From Candidatus Zixiibacteriota bacterium (lineage in GTDB: Bacteria > Zixibacteria > MSB-5A5 > UM-FILTER-46-8): 40,186 nucleotides of DNA. Below the pieces are notes generated by a model. The model did not search any database, was not told where the DNA came from, and was given only the letters and a program-made list of their open reading frames with translations. The translations under genes were made by a program, and so were the position numbers. Position 1 is the stretch's first letter. Each line of letters opens with the position of its first letter. Below are positions 25,109 to 34,719 of the stretch, one piece after another. Location: positions 1 through 40,186 of the forward strand of contig JALSTH010000070.1 in the NCBI GenBank assembly GCA_026983835.1, given 5' to 3'.

Positions 25109-27505
25109 CTACTCCTTCCTCCGAAACCGCTTAAATAGAAAAAGGATTACCGCCACAAAATATATCAACCAGATGATTTTCGTCGATGCGCTGCTGTAAT
25201 TGTAATATGGCGAATCGAATTCAATATGCACCGTATGTTTTCCCGCTGGAATAGGAACCGCCATAAAATTACCATCGGCCATAAGTATTTCCGAGGGTTT
25301 GCCATCCACCGAAGCCTTCCATGCGGGATAATAATTATCCTGAATCAAAAGCAATCCGGGTTTTTCAGCCTCCGCCTCTATATCGAAATAGTTGATATTA
25401 TTTTTCGTCATTCTCGCCTGAGTGAAACTCAAACTATCTTTTTTTATCGGTATGGATGGGTTTTCATTGAGGATAACCGAATTTCGATAATCGAAATTGT
25501 CACTGTCAACTCTTGCCATAGCCGAATCGGTATCGGCGATTATCTCGTAGTTATAAACGACCCTCGTCCGCGGTAAGGCATATTTGTTCTCATTGATGTA
25601 AAGCTTTCCTACATTATAGACGGCTTGGAACTTCTTGTCGTTTAGGGGAAACGGCGAAGCGAGATATTTGGCATTGAGCAGATCGAAACGCGGTTCATAG
25701 AGGAAATTATAGAACCGCTGCTGGTATTCACGGGTGGTTGCCGCCGAACGGATCCAATTCCAGCGGGCGAATTTATCGTAGCGCTTGAGCTCATTGCCAT
25801 GATAGCCGAAGACCTGCTCGATTCCATACAGAGCCATATAATTTTGATTATTGAAGGTTCCGGGAAAACTTATAACCCTGAAATCACTTTTTTGTTTTTG
25901 GTTTTGGAGGAAGGAAACTTCGGATCCTTTTCGGAAATAGCTTTCGAAAGGAACCGATCGAATAAATTTCGCATCCTCATACCAAAGCTCCACAATCGAA
26001 AGCAATGCAATAACCGCCGCAAGATATGCAAAACTAATCGACTTTTTCGCATAAAGCCTGAAAGTAAAATAAACTATCCAACAGAAAACTGTGATGAGCC
26101 AAAATCCGCCGGCGATGGAAGGTGCCGCCTTAGCCTGCGCATTTATTTTATCCGGGGTGATGTTGGAATAAAGGATGGAATTGTAGAATTTCAGCAACCC
26201 CTCCGGGGAGATGGCGAATAATACGGTTATGGCGGAGATTACGATCGCTACTATCAGTAGCAGTTTTGAAACCGCTTCCTTCACTCCCTTTTCCTTGATG
26301 CTGTCGCTGATATATCTTATTCCGAAAACAGCGAGATAAATAACCGAAAAGACATACAAAAACATTATTGTCGATGGAGCCCGGAAACTCTTGACGCCGG
26401 GGACAATATAATAGAACAATTTGAAAATCGGCGTATGGTCACCCAGCGCATACAAAATAGCAAAAAATCCCAGGGATGCGAAAAAGTGTATATTTCGTTT
26501 GCGGATGTAGATAAGCGCTATCAGGGCAAAGATGAGGGGGATAAACCCGGCATATTCGCTGTTGAGTCTGAAACCGTTCCGTCCCCAATAATCGTTTTCG
26601 CCCCCCGCGTTGACGCCGCAGAACTTTGGATTGATAAGCGAAATCGCCTCTTCGGGATGTAAGGACCAAGAGGAGGCATAATCGTATCCCTTTCCCCCTT
26701 CGGCACGCGGCGAGTACTTGTTTACATACACATATTGAGGAAGTATCTGCACCAAAGAACCTGCTAATCCTATAATAATCCCGACCCCGATTATCGATGC
26801 CACCACCACGATTCTCCTAATCCCCGCTTTTTCCTTGATGAGGATTACTATCCTGAACAATGTATATGCGCCGACGCCCCACATTGCGAAATAAGCCAAT
26901 TGGGGATGGTTGGCTAACACAAGCAGTGAAAAGGACAGCGACCAGAAAAACAGCGAGAGCAGGTTTGCCTTTCGGAAAATTAAATCTATCGCCAACAGCA
27001 ACATCGGGAAAAGCACGCTGACATACATCCGCCCATCGTGTCCGGCATAGACGAGCGAAATCGTAAAACCGTTCAGCAGATATAACAGCCCTCCCCAAAA
27101 ACATATAGTGCGGGAGAAACCTAAATTACGGAAGTAGAAATAGGTGATTATCCCGCCGAAATAGGCGGTCAGTATTAGTTTCCAACCCAACGCTTTATGG
27201 ATGGGCATAATAAATTGGATGAATGATAAAGGGAAAAATGTGTCGCCGTGCATAGCATCGACGAACGGCAGTCCGCCGAAAAGATATGGATTCCAGAGGG
27301 GGATTGTGTGATATTGCTTAAAGAACCCCGCCAAAAACGCCCGAAACATCAACCCAGCTTCAATGGTGTCACTGCCAAAAAGCATTCCTTTGGAGAAAAT
27401 AAATTCGCGAAATAGCAGGATTATTATTATTGCATAAATCGGCGCAAATCCATAACCGAAAAATTTGTCGGTATTCTCAGTTTTATTTCGAGAAACTTTG
27501 GACAT
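25109..27505 (-). CDS. YfhO-family multi-pass membrane protein
   Basis: This is a 798-residue protein with about 12-13 hydrophobic segments in the N-terminal half, a periplasmic region of roughly 250 residues and one C-terminal membrane helix (IIWLIYFVAVILFLF). The block GSDTIEAGLMFRAFLAGFFKQYHTIPLWNPYLFGGLPFVDAM is characteristic of YfhO, and the periplasmic end WKASVDGKPSEILMADGNFMAVPIPAGKH matches the family too. Relatives are implicated in glycosylation of cell-surface polymers (for example teichoic acid). Between the DPM1-like gene and the flippase-like gene, a polyprenyl-sugar-dependent glycosyl transfer role is likely but inferred. Confidence 0.85.
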   Translation of the reverse strand: MSKVSRNKTENTDKFFGYGFAPIYAIIIILLFREFIFSKGMLFGSDTIEAGLMFRAFLAGFFKQYHTIPLWNPYLFGGLPFVDAMHGDTFFPLSFIQFIMPIHKALGWKLILTAYFGGIITYFYFRNLGFSRTICFWGGLLYLLNGFTISLVYAGHDGRMYVSVLFPMLLLAIDLIFRKANLLSLFFWSLSFSLLVLANHPQLAYFAMWGVGAYTLFRIVILIKEKAGIRRIVVVASIIGVGIIIGLAGSLVQILPQYVYVNKYSPRAEGGKGYDYASSWSLHPEEAISLINPKFCGVNAGGENDYWGRNGFRLNSEYAGFIPLIFALIALIYIRKRNIHFFASLGFFAILYALGDHTPIFKLFYYIVPGVKSFRAPSTIMFLYVFSVIYLAVFGIRYISDSIKEKGVKEAVSKLLLIVAIVISAITVLFAISPEGLLKFYNSILYSNITPDKINAQAKAAPSIAGGFWLITVFCWIVYFTFRLYAKKSISFAYLAAVIALLSIVELWYEDAKFIRSVPFESYFRKGSEVSFLQNQKQKSDFRVISFPGTFNNQNYMALYGIEQVFGYHGNELKRYDKFARWNWIRSAATTREYQQRFYNFLYEPRFDLLNAKYLASPFPLNDKKFQAVYNVGKLYINENKYALPRTRVVYNYEIIADTDSAMARVDSDNFDYRNSVILNENPSIPIKKDSLSFTQARMTKNNINYFDIEAEAEKPGLLLIQDNYYPAWKASVDGKPSEILMADGNFMAVPIPAGKHTVHIEFDSPYYNYSSASTKIIWLIYFVAVILFLFKRFRRKE

Positions 27506-27514
27506 AAATATTCC

Positions 27515-28426
27515 TTAATCCTTCGGTGCTTTTCTCGGTTTGATAAACGGCAAACTGACATACATAAGAATTTCGGCGGCACTAAGCCAGACCCTCGATA
27601 GCAAGGCAATGGATATCGCTATCGGCGCGGGAAGCAGGGTTGATAAAGAAGCGGACATAACCCCTTCTCTAACTCCCAACCCTCCCGGTACAAAAAAACT
27701 TAAAAAGCCGATAATATAGGAACTTGCGAAAACAGCGGTCAATGCAAATATCATAAAGAAAGAAGCGTTTGAAATACTCTTAATAAAAAAATAGAAAGCT
27801 AAACCATAAATTGTCCAACATATCATGTGACAAAATAGGTAAATCAGGGCTTTTCTAAAATCAATAGCATCGCATCGTTCGTCAAATTTAAACATTTTGA
27901 ATCCGAAATTTAAGACAGCCGATATTACCGGTGGGTAAATTAAGGCTATCATCATTGGAATACCCAAAATAACTAAAGCGGGAGTCAACCATTCCTTAAA
28001 GTAAATTACCGCGCCGATAACTGTCAACACAAAACCAGCGGATATATTCAGATATTGATATGTTAGTGCGGAAACAATTCCATCGCTTCTACTGATGCCT
28101 TCTTTTTCAACCATTACAATCATTCCTGCAACCGCCCAAACTTTGCCCGGAATATATTTCCCCAAACTCGAAAGGCCCCAGATATAAAATGTTTTCCTCA
28201 AAGATAATCTCTTTCCGCTGAAATATTTAATGGTCGATCTCCAAATTAGGGATAGAAATACGAAATTTATTATAACTAACAAAACAGCGATAGGAAAATA
28301 TTCCCAGTTTATATTCCAATCATATCCCTGAAGAACTGAAAAGTTTCTGTATAATGCCCGCCCGAGAAAAAGTAAAATGACGCAGGCGAGAGTAATTTTT
28401 GTGTACCATTTGTAAAGAAAACGCAT
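27515..28426 (-). CDS. lysylphosphatidylglycerol synthase TM region / UPF0104-like membrane protein
   Basis: This 303-residue membrane protein has about eight hydrophobic segments. GLSSLGKYIPGKVWAVAGMIV and the loop SFFVPGGLGVREGVMSASL are the two signature stretches of the LPG_synthase_TM (AglD/UPF0104) family. Members are flippase-like integral membrane proteins, often near glycosyltransferases. There is no fused catalytic synthetase domain, so the bare membrane part is present. It opens the 13-gene leftward run and overlaps nothing upstream; the region 28427-28763 separates it from a divergent secreted-protein gene. Confidence 0.87.
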   Translation of the reverse strand: MRFLYKWYTKITLACVILLFLGRALYRNFSVLQGYDWNINWEYFPIAVLLVIINFVFLSLIWRSTIKYFSGKRLSLRKTFYIWGLSSLGKYIPGKVWAVAGMIVMVEKEGISRSDGIVSALTYQYLNISAGFVLTVIGAVIYFKEWLTPALVILGIPMMIALIYPPVISAVLNFGFKMFKFDERCDAIDFRKALIYLFCHMICWTIYGLAFYFFIKSISNASFFMIFALTAVFASSYIIGFLSFFVPGGLGVREGVMSASLSTLLPAPIAISIALLSRVWLSAAEILMYVSLPFIKPRKAPKD

Positions 28427-28649
28427 TTGCTCGAAAGGTGAAGGATTCCTGCTATTTTATAGGGTCTTACATTATAATCTATGAAAATTCGAGAATAACA
28501 AATCTTTTGATGATTTAACGATCTTTTGAAAAATACCATTATGCAATTTTTGCAATTTATCGTTATTAATTGGACAGAGCAATCTTTTTTTGGGCTTATG
28601 AAAACATTAATGATTTTATTGTAAAATTTTTAGTCGGATTGGAATTATA

Positions 28650-28678
28650 TTGACATTTTTGAAAAATTGTATTATAAA
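28650..28678 (+). promoter_or_regulatory. promoter of the beta-helix protein gene
   Basis: A perfect TTGACA (28650-28655) and TATAAA (28673-28678) are 17 bp apart, giving a predicted leader of about 80 nt. The remaining 28427-28649 stretch is AT-rich and holds no recognised gene; the leftward run presumably starts in it. The ribosome site AAAGGAG is ideal for the ATG at 28764. Confidence 0.55.
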
Positions 28679-28763
28679 GTAAAGAGAGGATATTTAGATA
28701 TAAAATACTTCAGGATTTTTAATTTTATTATTGCACAATAAATCTTTTTGAAAGGAGATATCT

Positions 28764-30603
28764 ATGGCAAAAAAGGTATTATACTTTGTGTTTGCATTCG
28801 TTGTCTTGTTCAGCCTTTCCGCGTTAGGTGCAATCATTCATATTCCGGGGAATTATTCGACCATACAGGAAGGTATTAACGCTGCGAATTCAGGGGATAC
28901 GGTTTTGGCCAACCCGGGCACATATTCACCTATTAATTTTCTGGGGAAGGCGATAACTGTGATGTCTGCCTCCGGTCCGGATGTTACCGTAATCAACGCC
29001 GGGGGATATAGTTCCGCGGTCACTTTTGATAATGGGGAAACCGAAGAATCTAAATTAATTGGCTTCGGGATAACCGGTTGTAACACTGAAACAAATGGAG
29101 CGATCTATTGCGCTAATTCCGGTCCGTCTATTTTTGGAAATAAAATTTATTCCAACAATGCCGCCGGAATTTATGTCTATGGAGGCTCCGACATATTGAT
29201 CAAGGATAATGATATATTCGATAATGTAAGTTCCAATGTATATGGAAGTGGTATATCCCTTTATTACTGCTCCGCAAGCTCAATAGATGGCAATAACATA
29301 CATCATAATATCTTATCTCTGGAAATTGCCGGTGGTGCTGGTATTGGAGCAATAGGGGGCTACGGATTAAATATATCTGGGAATACTATTACTGAGAACT
29401 TTTCTCATTCCCATGCAGGGGGCATATTTCATTATGAGTGCCATTTTTCATCTATCTGCAATAATTTAGTAAGCGGAAATAGTGGATCATTCCAATGTGG
29501 CGGAATTCATATCTCGGAAAGCTCCAATTGTGACCTTACTAATAATACGGTAAACGCTAATTCCTGTACAGAATATGGTGGAGGGATAACTGTTGGTTAC
29601 TCCGATTTCATTACGGTGAGAAACAACATAATTACTAATAATAGTGGCAGTGCCGGTATTTATGTTCTGGAATCCCGTTCTGTGGAATTACTATATTCCG
29701 ATATCTGGAATAATTATTCCCATAATTATACCAATATAGTTCCCGGCGAAGGTTGTATCGAAGAGGGAGGACCCCTTATTCGTAAATCATCCTCCATTTC
29801 CTTTTTATCTTTCGGAGAGTTCACCCTGTATAGATGCCGGTGATCCGGACCCCCAATATGACGATCCTGATGGGACCAGAAATGATATGGGGGCGTTTTA
29901 TTTTAATCAGGAAGGAGGGGGAAATTGTTCATCAGTGATAGCGATACCAACACATAATCCGGTTATCGTCCCGCGGGGTGGTTCATTCACTTTTGATATA
30001 ACCTTGATAAACAATTGCGATACCTCTTTTACAACCGATGTATGGGGAGCGGTTATTTATTCAAACGGAGGATCTTATGGCCCAACCTTCCTTGTCAATA
30101 ATTACCCTCTTGCGCCTAATGCTGTAATTACATATTCGGGAGCCATTCAAAATGTTCCCGATTACGCTCCCTATGGCGACTATACCTATATAGTTTATAC
30201 TGGGGATTATGATAGCGGGGAGATTGATGATTCCTCTTCCTTTAGCTTTACCGTTTATTCTGACAGAGGAGTCCCAATGGGGATCAATGAATGGCAAGCT
30301 AAGTTGGATTTCGGGGTGGGAACTTCTCAAGCGCTTGTTGGGGATTATGAATTGGCGGAAAACTATCCGAATCCGTTCAATGCACAAACCACGATAAGTT
30401 ATTCCCTGCCCGAGGCGGAGAATATATCGCTGGAGATATATAATCTTGCCGGACAAAAGGTTGCTACTTTGGTCGATGGGTATGAGCAAGCAGGTGAACA
30501 TCGAGCCGTATGGGATGCATCGAATTATTCCAGCGGGATTTACTTTTATAAACTAACCGCAGCCGATAAGATCTTCACCAAAAGAATGACCCTGTTGAAA
30601 TAA
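28764..30603 (+). pseudogene. secreted right-handed beta-helix protein with sorting domain, split by a frameshift
   Basis: Two frames make one gene. The first (to 29843) has a signal peptide and a right-handed parallel beta-helix with start IHIPGNYSTIQEGINAANSGD and NosD-like repeats (GNKIYSNNAAGIYVYG, ISGNTITENFSHSHAGGIF). Shifting by one base near 29766-29771 restores DPLFVNHPPFPFYLSESSP, then CIDAGDPDPQYDD and DMGAFYFNQ, the usual end of a beta-helix unit, in frame with the second part. That part holds a ~110-residue beta domain (VIVPRGGSFTFDI ... YAPYGDYTYIVYTGDYD) and a type-A C-terminal sorting domain (YPNPFNAQTTI, SSGIYFYKL, KRMTLLK). The extra base lies in GAGGGAGGA. It is either a true inactivation, an assembly error, or slippage. 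Confidence 0.75.
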
Positions 30604-30623
30604 TAGAAAGCTTTATAGAATGA

Positions 30624-30656
30624 AAAACGGGTTGGATAATTGTTCCAGCCCGTTTT
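30624..30656 (+). terminator. rho-independent terminator after the beta-helix gene
   Basis: The arms AAAACGGGTTGG and CCAGCCCGTTTT pair with one G-U over a 9-nt loop, and the 3' arm ends in TTTT. The A-rich 5' side would let it work in the minus direction as well, toward the end of the GT4 gene at 30684. Confidence 0.7.
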
Positions 30657-30683
30657 CCTTTTAAGGAAATAGATAATTGTGTT

Positions 30684-31865
30684 TTACCGAACCGAGCGGT
30701 AAATCGTATTGAGTTTTTCGGCGGTCGCCGAGGGGGTGAAATTGTTTAAGACAAAATCCCTTCCCGCTTCAGCAGTTCGCGTGGCGAAGTCCCCATCATC
30801 GAGGAATTTCATAATCGCTTTTGCCAATTCAACTTCATCTTCGGGGGGGACTAATAATCCCGTTTTGCCATCTTTGATTATATCTTTCACTCCGCCGCTG
30901 TCAGCACCTATTATGGCTGTGCCGGATGCCAACGCCTCCACAAAAACCATCCCGAATCCCTCATCAACTGACGGCAGCACAAAAATCTCCGCTCGCTTGT
31001 AGTGCCGAATAACTTCATTGTGCGGCAGCGGACCCAAAAGCTTTATCTTACCGCCTAAACCGAGTTGCCGAATTAAATCCTCAAACCTTTCCCGTTCCGG
31101 ACCGCCACCGATAATATCAACTCGGAAACTATATCCTTTTTCCTTTAATATACCGCAAGCCTTTATCAGATAATCCTGACCTTTTTGGTAATTCAATCTC
31201 CCCACGGAAAGGATGTAGCCCTTTTCCCGTTCTACCTTATCATCAGCGGTTTCTAATTTTTCGGCATCATAAGGCATCGGGAAAACATAGATTTTCATTT
31301 TTTTCATTTCGATGGTATTTGACAATTTATCCTTTAGGAAGTTGGAAACTGTGGTAATTGCCGAAGCCCTTTTGAAAACTTTATCGGCGATTTTCCTCAA
31401 GCCCGGTTTTTTCTCCAAAAGGATGATGTCTGTGCCGTGAGAAGTTAATATCAACCCCCTCCCCGTTAAGATCGAGGCAATCCATCCCGATATTCCCCCG
31501 GGTATCCACCAATGGCAATGGATGATATCTATTCTCTTTGAAATAATAAGCCTGACTGCCGATAATGTCCCAAATAGTATTAGAAAGATGAATTTAATTT
31601 TACCTACCAATGATTTGGCGACTTTTTCCTGCATATCGCCTTCATAAGCAAGGTCTTCCCCTGATTCGAGCCAATACTGGAAGCGGACAATATTTAATTT
31701 ACCGAGTTTTTCGCTATATTTCAGCCCCCTTTGGTGCGGGCATAAAATGTAAAAAGTATGTTGTGTCTCTAACTGACGATAAAGGGTATATAAGAATTGC
31801 CCGGCGGGATCGTCGGGAAACCTCACGAAATTATGGGTAATGACTAATATCCGTTTCCCGGACAA
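30684..31865 (-). CDS. glycosyltransferase family 4 (GT-B fold)
   Basis: This 393-residue GT-B enzyme has the N-terminal donor-free half with GKRILVITHNFVRFPDDPAG and IDIIHCHWWIPGGISGWI, and a C-terminal nucleotide-sugar half with GYILSVGRLNYQKGQDYLIKA, IIGGGPERERFEDLI and FVLPSVDEGFGMVFVEALA, the EGFG..EA catalytic signature. The acceptor is unknown. The start is TTG with GGAG seven bases upstream. It follows a GT2 gene by 15 bp, and the pair probably acts on the same surface glycan. Confidence 0.9.
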   Translation of the reverse strand: MSGKRILVITHNFVRFPDDPAGQFLYTLYRQLETQHTFYILCPHQRGLKYSEKLGKLNIVRFQYWLESGEDLAYEGDMQEKVAKSLVGKIKFIFLILFGTLSAVRLIISKRIDIIHCHWWIPGGISGWIASILTGRGLILTSHGTDIILLEKKPGLRKIADKVFKRASAITTVSNFLKDKLSNTIEMKKMKIYVFPMPYDAEKLETADDKVEREKGYILSVGRLNYQKGQDYLIKACGILKEKGYSFRVDIIGGGPERERFEDLIRQLGLGGKIKLLGPLPHNEVIRHYKRAEIFVLPSVDEGFGMVFVEALASGTAIIGADSGGVKDIIKDGKTGLLVPPEDEVELAKAIMKFLDDGDFATRTAEAGRDFVLNNFTPSATAEKLNTIYRSVR

Positions 31866-31880
31866 TGAGTTTGCTCCAGA

Positions 31881-33215
31881 TTATTTTTGATTATTCCCCT
31901 TCCGAAGCGCCCGCAAATCCTCCAAAACGAGAACCAAAATCTCCGCTAAAAATCCCATCGCAAATAATACTAATCCCGATAAGACAAGGAGTATCACCAA
32001 ATACAAAAGGGGTCTTAAACCTTCGTTAAGCACAAAACGGTAATAAAGGGCTATTAAGCCGACAATTATGCCGGCCAACCCTGAAATAAGTCCCCCCATT
32101 CCAAAAAGAAGCATCGGTTTTTTAAGGAATGTAAGCTGGAATTTTACCGAGATTAAATCAAAGAATCCGGCGAATATCCTTCCGGAGCCGAAATTTGATT
32201 TACCGTAACGGCGCGGGTAAAGTTTTACTTTGACCTCATCCACCGAGAACCCCTTATCGGCAGCCATTACGACCATATAACGATGCCAATCCTTTCGGAA
32301 AGTAATCGCATCCACAACCTCCCGTCGAAAGGCTTTGACCGAGTTCAAATCGTGCACCTTGACTTTGAACAGGAACTTTGACAGCATATTGTAGAAATAG
32401 GAAACAAACCGTTTAGTCCCATAACTCCCCTGTCTCCAACCGCAGACAATATCCGCTCCCTCATCTATCTTTTTAATCATTTTAGGAATATCGTTGGGCA
32501 GGTATTGTAAGTCTGCCGGATAAAATACAAATATTCTCCCCTTAGCATGGGAAAAACCGGTTTCCAAAGCTGCCGTCAAACCCAGATTTGTAGCGTGTCT
32601 GAATGTGCGCAAAAACCCGTATTTTCTCTTGAAATTCTCAAGCACCTTTGCTGTATTATCTGTGGAACCATCATCGACGATGATAACCTCCCCCGTATAA
32701 TCGACTCCCGCAAACATATCCTTAATATGCTCCATTAAAATCGGGAGGCTTTTGGCTTCGTTATGGGCAGGGATGATGATTGATATTTTCGGCGTTGAAG
32801 ATAATCGCCTAGATCTGCCAACAATCTTGCGTTGTTTTGAAACCACCTTTTTACGAGGTTTAGGCTTAATCTCCTCATTCTTCAATAGACGGCGTCTTAT
32901 ATTTCGGGATATTACCTCCCCTTTGACAGATTCTCTCCTCTGAGAGTTTTGTCCTTTTTTCGAACTTTCATCCTTCTCGATTCGGGGTGATTTCTCGGTC
33001 GGAGTAATTGGAGTAGTTTCTATCTTCAGCTGGCGGTCAATATTTTGAGGTTTGTCGTTTTTGGGGACAGCTCTATTATCACCCTCTTTATTGCCGCTAT
33101 TTCCAGCTTTCTGTTGTTCCTCGGATTTTTCCGATTCCTTTGTATGGAGAAGCGGTTTTCTCCTAATTCGTCTCCGTCCGTATTCCAGATTTTCTTCTTG
33201 TTCTTTTTCGTCCAC
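31881..33215 (-). CDS. membrane GT2 glycosyltransferase with long disordered basic N-terminus
   Basis: This 444-residue protein has three parts. Residues 1-141 are highly charged and low-complexity, with Arg clusters (YGRRRIRRKPLL and SRNIRRRLLKNEE) and stretches of Lys, Glu and Gln. Residues ~142-350 are a GT2 domain with ISIIIPAHNEAKSLPI, VIIVDDGSTDNT, NLGLTAALETGFSHA and VFYPADLQYLPNDI (aspartates as in DPM1/ArnC enzymes). Residues ~355-430 hold two membrane helices (LLFGMGGLISGLAGIIVGLIAL and LYLVILLVLSGLVLFAMGFL), as in ArnC-type polyprenyl-phosphate glycosyltransferases. The start is GTG. The tail is unusual for the family and may bind an anionic partner or surface. Confidence 0.85.
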   Translation of the reverse strand: MDEKEQEENLEYGRRRIRRKPLLHTKESEKSEEQQKAGNSGNKEGDNRAVPKNDKPQNIDRQLKIETTPITPTEKSPRIEKDESSKKGQNSQRRESVKGEVISRNIRRRLLKNEEIKPKPRKKVVSKQRKIVGRSRRLSSTPKISIIIPAHNEAKSLPILMEHIKDMFAGVDYTGEVIIVDDGSTDNTAKVLENFKRKYGFLRTFRHATNLGLTAALETGFSHAKGRIFVFYPADLQYLPNDIPKMIKKIDEGADIVCGWRQGSYGTKRFVSYFYNMLSKFLFKVKVHDLNSVKAFRREVVDAITFRKDWHRYMVVMAADKGFSVDEVKVKLYPRRYGKSNFGSGRIFAGFFDLISVKFQLTFLKKPMLLFGMGGLISGLAGIIVGLIALYYRFVLNEGLRPLLYLVILLVLSGLVLFAMGFLAEILVLVLEDLRALRKGNNQK

Positions 33216-33278
33216 CTTTTTACAACCCTTTAATGTAAGACATATTCATTAACATATATTTAGAAATTAATTAAACTT
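33216..33278. other. short AT-rich gap without a gene
   Basis: AT-rich sequence between the GT2 start and the decayed TPR gene. No conserved element was recognised. Confidence 0.4.
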
Positions 33279-33636
33279 TTATTCCTTTAGACTAAATAAT
33301 TCGGGGTGGCTTTTTTGTTTTTCAAGCTGTATTGCGTACTTCATATTCAATTCAGTATAATTCGGCGGCTCTCTAAAAGTCAAGCAATTTACCATATCAA
33401 ATGGAACCCAAGTTGGGTTTATGTTTATAAGAGGCCAATATTCGTTATCTGATTTGCTATTTTAATTTTTTATTGATCTCTTTGAGCTTATCCCGTGCAT
33501 CTTCATATTGCGGGCATAATTCCAATGCTCGTTCATATTCAGCCTTCGCAGAAATTATCGGGGAAATTAGGATATTGGAGGCGAAAGCCACGGCCGCTTC
33601 AAAACAGCTCCATCGGTTGATATTCAGCGATACCAT
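33279..33636 (-). pseudogene. decayed TPR-containing gene (C-terminal part)
   Basis: Two minus-strand frames read as one eroded protein. The upstream frame (33636-33457) ends with AKAEYERALELCPQYEDARD and KLKEINKKLK, a clear TPR helix pair. A stop in the A-rich stretch around 33457-33470 ends it. One frame away the sequence continues as SKSDNEYWPLININPTWVPF, then MVNCLTFREPP and a helical end YAIQLEKQKSHPELFSLKE stopping at 33279. A further in-frame TAA at 33643-33645 separates another protein-like stretch (up to 33858). Neither part has a ribosome site. The full-length gene and its function cannot be named. Confidence 0.5.
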
Positions 33637-33931
33637 CGAGGCTTACCGAAAAGTAGAGGGTATTATTTTATCTATGGCGTCGTTGATCCCCGTGTAGTCA
33701 AACTTCTGGACAGTGCTTGGCATTTCACCAAAGATGCCGGGATGTGGATACGGGGAGATGAACTGGCAGAAAGCCCCGAGAATTTTCAGGGTGAAATTTC
33801 GTGCTGTGCGGGGTTGACACTGCTCTCGATTAAGGCGTTGTTTCCCAAGATGGCGCATAGCGATAACAAGCGCAAAAATGAAACGGACGGATATTTTTTT
33901 ATACTATTTTCCCCCGCATTCCTTTTGAATA
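33637..33931. other. gene-debris region, coding status unresolved
   Basis: Both strands look partly coding. The minus strand continues the TPR-remnant frame upstream of a TAA at 33643-33645, and the plus strand has an open frame from 33571 to 33954 whose first ATG is only at 33742. No family was recognised on either strand. Confidence 0.35.
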
Positions 33932-34618
33932 TTAGTTTCTTTCGACTTTTTTAGGGCCTGCGTAATCCTCATCGTTAAGCGAGGGTTTGGCGTTTATTAT
34001 ATCGTTGCGTATCGACAATATCCTGTCGGGTTCTTTCTTTTTATAGCGCCAACGGTGTCGGTATAAAAATGCGCAATCATGTTTCAACCCCCTTATATCC
34101 TGCCAGCGGATGGACATAATATATTCGCCCTTTCGGGATTCTTTTTCAGGGAGATAATCGCTGAATACGCCGGCTAATGGATTTCCGATCTTTGTGAACC
34201 GTTCTCTGGCTTGATTTCTCTTTTCTATCTTTATATCGGTGATTTTATTAAGAGGGATGGTCGCTAAGCGGCGCTTGAATACTTTGCTTAAAAGAACGAC
34301 TTCTTTATCGCTTATACAAAATGTAATCCGTTTGAAACCGGGCATATTGGGATGGCCGAACATATAGTTGAACTTCTTGAACCTTTTGACAATATCTTGA
34401 TTTCGGCGGAGGTAAAGTTTTGATAAGATTCGAAATGAAGGACTGGAAATTTCCTTAAGGAATTTTAGAAGGGGTTGAAATATTGATTTAACAAAGTGAG
34501 TCGTCCATTTCATAAGCCTCCTATGAGGGGAGTCATCATAAGTTGAGACTTTGACCAAGGTAAGTATTATAATTATCCCAAAAGCCACTAAAAGCAGCTT
34601 TTCCAACAACGAATCCAT
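33932..34618 (-). CDS. hypothetical membrane-anchored protein
   Basis: This 228-residue protein has one N-terminal membrane helix (LLLVAFGIIIILTLVKV, residues ~8-25), then a basic, strongly charged cytosolic or periplasmic region. Residues ~95-165 have alternating strands (FKRITFCISDKEVVLLSK, RRLATIPLNKITDIKIEKR) that look like a PH-like or GRAM-like beta barrel; this is inference from pattern only. The C-terminus is rich in Lys, Arg and Asp. No database family was recognised by eye. It is isolated between the debris region and a divergent sialidase-like gene. Confidence 0.7.
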   Translation of the reverse strand: MDSLLEKLLLVAFGIIIILTLVKVSTYDDSPHRRLMKWTTHFVKSIFQPLLKFLKEISSPSFRILSKLYLRRNQDIVKRFKKFNYMFGHPNMPGFKRITFCISDKEVVLLSKVFKRRLATIPLNKITDIKIEKRNQARERFTKIGNPLAGVFSDYLPEKESRKGEYIMSIRWQDIRGLKHDCAFLYRHRWRYKKKEPDRILSIRNDIINAKPSLNDEDYAGPKKVERN

Positions 34619-34719
34619 ATATTGATTTTAATACCCGGAGCTTGACTTGTCAATTAAACTATAGCCTATCGGTTATGATAATTAATTGAATTTATATTAA
34701 AGGTTCTGAATAAAGCTTC

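Noticed and set aside
33457-33636. The TPR stretch as an intact small gene
   Set aside because: It has no ribosome site, its helical pattern continues in another frame, and a stop lies just upstream in frame, so decay is more likely.
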